Part shown: one piece after another, positions 57,344 through 61,843 of the stretch | How positions within the stretch are numbered: the first letter of the stretch is position 1 | Layout: each line of letters opens with the position of its first letter | Source: Gemmatimonadota bacterium | GTDB taxonomy: Bacteria; Gemmatimonadota; Gemmatimonadetes; Gemmatimonadales; Gemmatimonadaceae | Direction of reading: 5' to 3' | Assembly: GCA_003152485.1 (NCBI GenBank) | Contig: PMAE01000079.1 | Location: forward strand, 42,884 to 104,726 | Length of the DNA: 61,843 bases | Program-made: the position numbers and the translations under genes | The notes under the pieces: generated by a model | Databases searched by the model: none | Told to the model about the DNA's origin: nothing | The model's input: only the letters and a program-made list of their open reading frames with translations

Positions 57344-59408
57344 GACTCTCACGCGACCTCCTGGGAGTGACATCGAGCATCATCATCATCTGTGCGCCTC
57401 GGTGCTCGGCGATGTGACAGTGGAGCATCCACCGTCCGGGGTTGGATAGATCGAGCAGTACGTCGACCACCTGTCCCGCCGGGATCAGTGCGGTGTCGAT
57501 CCACGCGAGATACGGATTCGGAATGCCGTTCCGCGAGAGGACGAGCATCCGTTGGCCGTGCAGGTGTATCGGATGATCCATCGCGTGCAGCCCGGTCGGA
57601 TCATTATAGATGCGAACCTTAATGACATCGCCCTGCCGGAACCGCCAGTCGATGTCCATGTTCTCCTTTCCCGTCGCCGAATCGCGGAGTACCCACGTGA
57701 TGTCGTTGGCGGTGGTCATCCCGTTCATCGCACCCATGCCGTCGTTCCATTCGACGGGGACGGACGCGCCGCCAAGCATCGCGGACATGGCTGCGGGCAG
57801 GTGGTCGGCGCGGATGTGGAGGGAAAGGATCTTGTCGGGAGGTCGGCCGAAGTCGCGGCGGTAGCGCTCGATGTCTGCTGAGGCGGCGGCGTCGCTTGCA
57901 AGTGTGGCGAAATGGGCGGCGCGGTCCGGCGCGGCTCGCTCGGGCGCCATGTGCACCGTGGCGACGGAATCGATCTCGGGGTAGAGCGCGCCGGTCAGGT
58001 GATCGAGGGCCTGAACGCGGTTCGTCAGCGTGACCGTGCCAGTATCCGGGAAGCGCACATCGACGACATAGCGTTCGGCCGGAGCGATCACGATGCTCCG
58101 CACCCATTGCTCGCGGGTGAAGTCCCCTGCCCCGGCGGCCACGAGCTTCATGGGCGCGGCGCCGAAGGAGAGATTCATGACTCGGGCGTTGGAGACATTG
58201 GTGAGATAGTATCGCACGACCGCCCCGCGCGAAGCGGTCGACTCGAAGCCGGATACCCCGTTCACGAGCATGACATTGCCGAAGCGTCCCATGAGGACGT
58301 GCGTCGGGGCGGTCGCACCGAATGGGACTGGGGCGCTGTCGGCGAGCAGCATGTCGCCGATTGCCAGGATCTGTTCACTATTGACGGGCGCCGGTCGTAA
58401 GTCGCGGGGCCGGACGATGATGTTGCCGTAAAGGCCGAGTGGTTGCTGGATGTCTTCGCGCTCGTGCGAGTGATACCAAAAGAGCCCGGCGTCGGGGAAT
58501 CGCACGTGGTAGGTGAACGTGCCACCCGGGGGGACGGCCGCCTGTGAGATGCCGACCGCGCCGTCCGACGCGCTGTCCAGCCGGATGCCGTGCCAGTGCA
58601 CCGCCGACGGCATGTCCGTCGCGTTGCGGAACTGCACGACGATCTGCGCACCCTGGGTCACGTCGATCAGCGGGCCGGGGATCTGTCCGTTGTATGCGTA
58701 GGCGGTGAAGATTCGGCCGGCGACGGTGCGGCGTACCAGCATGGCCGACAGCGTCAACGTGTCGCCTGAATGCAACCGCTTGATCTCGCGGGGCCCCGCG
58801 GGCACGAGCGGCGGCCCGCCCGCCGGCTCGGCGGGCAGGAACGGCGCGACATCCGGCTGCATCCCGGGCATCACCATCCCGGGCGTCGTCGCCATCATCG
58901 CGACGGCGCTCTGCGGCGATATGGCGTCGCGGTGCGCCACGAGCCGCGTGCTGGGGGATGTCCCGCGCAACACGAGACGGCCGGTGCGTGTGGGAGTACT
59001 TGCCGAGGGCTCGGCGCTGATCAGAATCCGAAACCGATCGCGCGTGATCTCGCCGAGTGTCGTCCGCCCGCTCCGCACGACCCCGAGCTTGACCACGCTA
59101 TCCAAGTCCAGCGTCGTCATCCAGGCAACGTACGTCGGAGCGATGGAGTCGTTCGAATACTTGGTGAGTCCCGCGATCGAGATGGCGACCCGATAGCGAG
59201 GGCGTCCGTCTTGGGTCACGGCCACGTCAAACGGCGATGGCACGGGGTCCAGCTCCAGCACCGCCGTCGCGTCGTAGAACTCGGGAGTCGGTGTGAGCTC
59301 CGCGCAGTAGTTGACGCTGCTAATGCAGACGGCACTCGCCGCTTCGACGCGCCCGCCGTCCCACGTCGTCGCGAGGCATAACACGCTGACCGTCTGAATC
59401 CGCCACAT
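57330..59408 (-). CDS. Multicopper oxidase (laccase-like)
   Basis: An exported three-domain multicopper oxidase. The four copper motifs are in order: HWHGIRLD, WYHSHERED, HPIHLHGQ and HCHIAEHRGAQM. The axial position after the last cysteine-histidine cluster is Met-rich, as in laccases. The N-terminal 200 residues before the first cupredoxin are of another kind and match nothing I know. ATG 59408 gives a signal peptide; GTG 59456 is also possible. It lies in a minus-strand run with the APC permease and the amidohydrolase. Confidence 0.92.
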   Translation of the reverse strand: MWRIQTVSVLCLATTWDGGRVEAASAVCISSVNYCAELTPTPEFYDATAVLELDPVPSPFDVAVTQDGRPRYRVAISIAGLTKYSNDSIAPTYVAWMTTLDLDSVVKLGVVRSGRTTLGEITRDRFRILISAEPSASTPTRTGRLVLRGTSPSTRLVAHRDAISPQSAVAMMATTPGMVMPGMQPDVAPFLPAEPAGGPPLVPAGPREIKRLHSGDTLTLSAMLVRRTVAGRIFTAYAYNGQIPGPLIDVTQGAQIVVQFRNATDMPSAVHWHGIRLDSASDGAVGISQAAVPPGGTFTYHVRFPDAGLFWYHSHEREDIQQPLGLYGNIIVRPRDLRPAPVNSEQILAIGDMLLADSAPVPFGATAPTHVLMGRFGNVMLVNGVSGFESTASRGAVVRYYLTNVSNARVMNLSFGAAPMKLVAAGAGDFTREQWVRSIVIAPAERYVVDVRFPDTGTVTLTNRVQALDHLTGALYPEIDSVATVHMAPERAAPDRAAHFATLASDAAASADIERYRRDFGRPPDKILSLHIRADHLPAAMSAMLGGASVPVEWNDGMGAMNGMTTANDITWVLRDSATGKENMDIDWRFRQGDVIKVRIYNDPTGLHAMDHPIHLHGQRMLVLSRNGIPNPYLAWIDTALIPAGQVVDVLLDLSNPGRWMLHCHIAEHRGAQMMMMLDVTPRRSRESHAGF

Positions 59409-59469
59409 GCGCGCGGCCAGGTGGCCCAAGCGGCGGACGACATACGTCAGAGTCACGCGGCGTGAGCGC

Positions 59470-60840
59470 TCATTCTTGTGCCTCGCTCGCAACCCTTCGA
59501 TCGGCGGCCGGCCGCGCGATGTAGAACACGGGAATGCCGAGGAGGATGACCGCAATCACGGCGATGGTCGGCCACCGGCTCGTCGGATCGACCAGCGCGC
59601 TCCCCAGCACGCCAACCGTCGCCAGGATGAAGAGAGCCGGCACGACCGGATACCCCGGCAGCCGGAACGACGGACGGTACGTGGCCTGGCGGCGAAGTGT
59701 GAATACGGCCGCGACGGACAGCGCGTAGAAGGGCACGATCGCCAGGACGAACGTGTCGGCGAGTTGCTCGAAGGTCCGTGCCAGCACGAAGACGACGCCC
59801 AGCGCGGCGGCGAGCGCAATCGCCACATACGGCGTCTGGTAGCGGGGATGCACGGCCGCGACCGGGCGAAAGAGCAGCCCATCATCCGCCATGGCGAAGA
59901 AGATGCGCGGACAGGTGAGGAGCGAGCCGTTGAGCGTGCTGACAGTGGCGACGACGACCACCGCGCCGACCACGACCACGCCCCAATGGCCGACGAGCTT
60001 GTCCGCGACCTCCGCGGCGACGAGCGAGGAGGTCGTGATACTGCTGATGGGCAGCACCGTCAGATACGCGAGGTTGGCGGCACAATAGATCACGAGGACC
60101 GTGAGCGTCCCGCCGATGAGCGCGCGTGGGAGCGTGCGCTCCGGATTCTTGACCTCGCCGGCCACGAAGCTGAGGTCCGCCCATCCGTCGTACGCCCAGA
60201 GTACTGCGACGAGAGCCACGCCGAATCCGCTAGGCGTCACGAGCGTAGTGCTTGGCACCGACAGTTGCTGGGTGTGCATCAACGACGGTGCAAGCCATGC
60301 CGCGGCGAGCGCGATCAGCAGCAGCGCGCCGACCTTGACGACGGTGGCGACTTCGAGCAGGAGCGCGCTCGAGCGGACGCCCCGAATGTTGAGGGCGGCC
60401 AGCAGGATGATGGCGACGGCCGCGACGTAATGCACCGTCGTGTCGTATGGCGCGACGCGTGGGTCGTAGCCCAGCATGCGGAGCGCGTATTCCGCGAACG
60501 TCGTCGCCACGGCGCCGAGAGCGGCCGCGCGAATGATGACGACCTCAGCCCATCCGAACAGAAACGCTGGGAGCCGGCCCCACCCTTCACGCACGATGAC
60601 GTAGATACCGCCCGTTCGTGGCAGCGCCGTCGTGATCTCCGCCAGCGTGAGCGCACCGCAGAGTGCAAGGAGTCCACCGACGACCCAGACGCTCATCAGC
60701 GCGCCGGGTGTGGGTAGCCGGCGTGCGATCGAGGCGGGTGAGCGGAAGATCCCCGACCCGATCGTCGATCCGACCACGACGGCCGTGGCGCCGAGTAGTG
60801 TGAGGCGGCGCGGGAGCGCCACGCGGGTGTTGCGGGGCAC
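59470..60840 (-). CDS. APC family amino acid permease
   Basis: A 456-residue inner-membrane transporter with about 12 helices. The first helix has the family text VVGSTIGSGIFRSPASIA, and the loop after helix 2 has ALPRTGGIYVIVREGWG. It probably carries amino acids, as its APC class (LAT-like) does. GTG 60840 is used; it lies just after the stop of the D-cysteine desulfhydrase-like gene, so both are probably co-transcribed. Confidence 0.92.
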   Translation of the reverse strand: MPRNTRVALPRRLTLLGATAVVVGSTIGSGIFRSPASIARRLPTPGALMSVWVVGGLLALCGALTLAEITTALPRTGGIYVIVREGWGRLPAFLFGWAEVVIIRAAALGAVATTFAEYALRMLGYDPRVAPYDTTVHYVAAVAIILLAALNIRGVRSSALLLEVATVVKVGALLLIALAAAWLAPSLMHTQQLSVPSTTLVTPSGFGVALVAVLWAYDGWADLSFVAGEVKNPERTLPRALIGGTLTVLVIYCAANLAYLTVLPISSITTSSLVAAEVADKLVGHWGVVVVGAVVVVATVSTLNGSLLTCPRIFFAMADDGLLFRPVAAVHPRYQTPYVAIALAAALGVVFVLARTFEQLADTFVLAIVPFYALSVAAVFTLRRQATYRPSFRLPGYPVVPALFILATVGVLGSALVDPTSRWPTIAVIAVILLGIPVFYIARPAADRRVASEAQE

Positions 60841-60845
60841 GGTCG

Positions 60846-61843
60846 CTATGCGAAGAGGCTGGCTTGGCCGCCGGTGTGCCAGAACAACACCGTCTCCGAT
60901 TCCTTGAACCGGCCGGCGCGGACCCATGTAATGAGTGCGCCGAGCGCTTTGGCGGTATAGGTGTGATCGACGAACAGCGCTTCCGTGTGGGCGGCGAGGC
61001 GTTGAGCTTCATGCGACGCTGGTGATGGGATGCCGTAGCCCTCGCCGATGAACGTGTCGTCGACGGTGATCGGCCCCACGTCGGCGAATGCGGCGCCATC
61101 GAGACCGAGCATAGTGCCTATACCGGCGACGATACTATAGATGTGTGCCTGGATCGATGACGCCGGATCGTCCGCGCTGACGCCAATGACGCGAGTGTGG
61201 AGACCGTAGAGCGTGCAGCCGGCGACAAGACCCGCTTGGGTGCCGCCGGAGGAACAGGCGTGGACGATCACATCGGGCGCGGGTCCTTGGGTCAGCAGCT
61301 CCGCGATCGCCTGGACGAATCCGAGCGCGCCGAGCGGGGTGGATGCTCCCAGTGGGATCTCGAATGGGGCGCGTCCGGCTTTACGCAGTCGCTCCGAGGC
61401 GGCGCGCATCGCGGGCCCACGCGCGTCCCGGGACGGGATGTACTCGATCTCGGCGCCGAGCAGATCGTTGAGCAGCGCGTTGCCGGTCAGGCGGTCGGGG
61501 CGCTGGCCGTTGGCGAGGATCAGGCAGCGGAGGCCGAGATGTGCGGCGGTAGCGGCGGTGACGCGAGCGTGGTTGGATTGGATGCCGCCGACGGTGACGA
61601 GCGTGTCGGCGTGTGCGGCTACGGCGGGTGCGACGGCGTACGCGAGCTTGCGGACCTTATTACCGCCGAACCCGAATGGGATGGCGTCGTCGCGCTTTAC
61701 TAATAGAGTGGGACCGCCGCCGAGTGCGTGGCGGAGGCTGGTGAGCTCTTGGAGTGGAGACGGGGCGTCGAGGAGGGGGGCGGTCGGGATCGACGCGAGC
61801 TGACGCAGGGCGTCGAGGTACGACGTGGTGGGGACGGTGGCAC
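60846..61843 (-). CDS. D-cysteine desulfhydrase/ACC deaminase-like PLP enzyme, partial
   Basis: The open frame runs off the right edge of the window, so the N-terminus is missing. The family is clear: LLVKRDDAIPFGFGGNKVRK (with the PLP lysine), TLVTVGGIQSNHARVTAATA, HACSSGGTQAGLVAG and the C-terminal VLFWHTGGQASLFA. These enzymes degrade D-cysteine, other D-amino acids or ACC. Adjacent to an amino acid permease, it may act on an imported amino acid. The stop is at 60846. Confidence 0.9.
   Translation of the reverse strand, partial: ATVPTTSYLDALRQLASIPTAPLLDAPSPLQELTSLRHALGGGPTLLVKRDDAIPFGFGGNKVRKLAYAVAPAVAAHADTLVTVGGIQSNHARVTAATAAHLGLRCLILANGQRPDRLTGNALLNDLLGAEIEYIPSRDARGPAMRAASERLRKAGRAPFEIPLGASTPLGALGFVQAIAELLTQGPAPDVIVHACSSGGTQAGLVAGCTLYGLHTRVIGVSADDPASSIQAHIYSIVAGIGTMLGLDGAAFADVGPITVDDTFIGEGYGIPSPASHEAQRLAAHTEALFVDHTYTAKALGALITWVRAGRFKESETVLFWHTGGQASLFA

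Noticed and set aside
59407-60717. 436-codon plus-strand frame over the permease
   Set aside because: Antisense to a well-marked APC permease; the frame is Arg/Asp/Gln-rich, as antisense frames usually are.
1-61843. tRNA, rRNA, integrase or transposase genes
   Set aside because: None recognised on either strand on reading; a covariance-model and transposase search would be needed to exclude divergent copies.

Overview
The window is high-GC bacterial chromosome with dense genes on both strands. Many products are exported hydrolases and beta-propeller proteins: CocE/S15-type hydrolases, an S9 and an M1 peptidase, a P1 aminopeptidase, amidohydrolases, PQQ, LVIVD and Kelch propellers, and a multicopper oxidase. 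Together with remnants of a Ser/Thr kinase-TPR protein, this style suggests Gemmatimonadota or a similar soil lineage. That assignment is inference from gene content; no rRNA, tRNA or other phylogenetic marker gene was recognised.

Layout. 0.1-13 kb: exported hydrolases and peptidases, a PQQ-type propeller and a PLP decarboxylase, plus a decayed kinase gene. 13-19 kb: a truncated M48 peptidase, a His-rich small protein, a double-PAS histidine kinase, an exported esterase and a YbaK/ProX tRNA deacylase. 19-29 kb: an LVIVD lipoprotein, a P450-ferredoxin-panB operon with a divergent LysR regulator, a luciferase-like oxidoreductase, an AbrB/Doc toxin-antitoxin pair and a DinB protein. 29-37.5 kb: a Tat-exported flavoprotein, a second CocE hydrolase, a PEBP protein, a HEPN/nucleotidyltransferase pair and a phospholipid operon (membrane protein, CDP-alcohol phosphatidyltransferase, cdsA). 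38-43 kb: an AbiE-like toxin-antitoxin pair and a UvrD-type helicase carrying a DnaQ-like exonuclease domain. 43-54 kb: a D-aminoacylase-like amidohydrolase, a nitroreductase, a Kelch lipoprotein, exonuclease III, a Nudix hydrolase and a Fic protein with an AbiEi-like N-terminus behind a 23-bp iteron array. 54-61.8 kb: a second PLP decarboxylase, then a minus-strand run of D-cysteine desulfhydrase-like enzyme, APC permease, multicopper oxidase and amidohydrolase.

Two signals stand out. First, four minus-strand genes (ending at 114, 11470, 19062 and 55907) are each followed by, or run into, a purine-rich tract. On the mRNA strand it is built from 7-nt units (GARAGTA or GARAGTC) that pass into GACAA, and at most loci into CAACAGC/GAACAGC-type spacers. 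At three of the loci the last part of the upstream gene is also markedly G-rich on the mRNA strand. Second, several conflict-type modules lie between 27 and 53 kb: AbrB/Doc, HEPN/MNT, AbiEii/AbiEi and AbiEi-Fic. Three of them have distinctive palindromes or iterated repeats directly upstream. Decayed fragments (kinase, M48, AraC, helicase plus DUF1569, a propeller) show that the segment has been rearranged.
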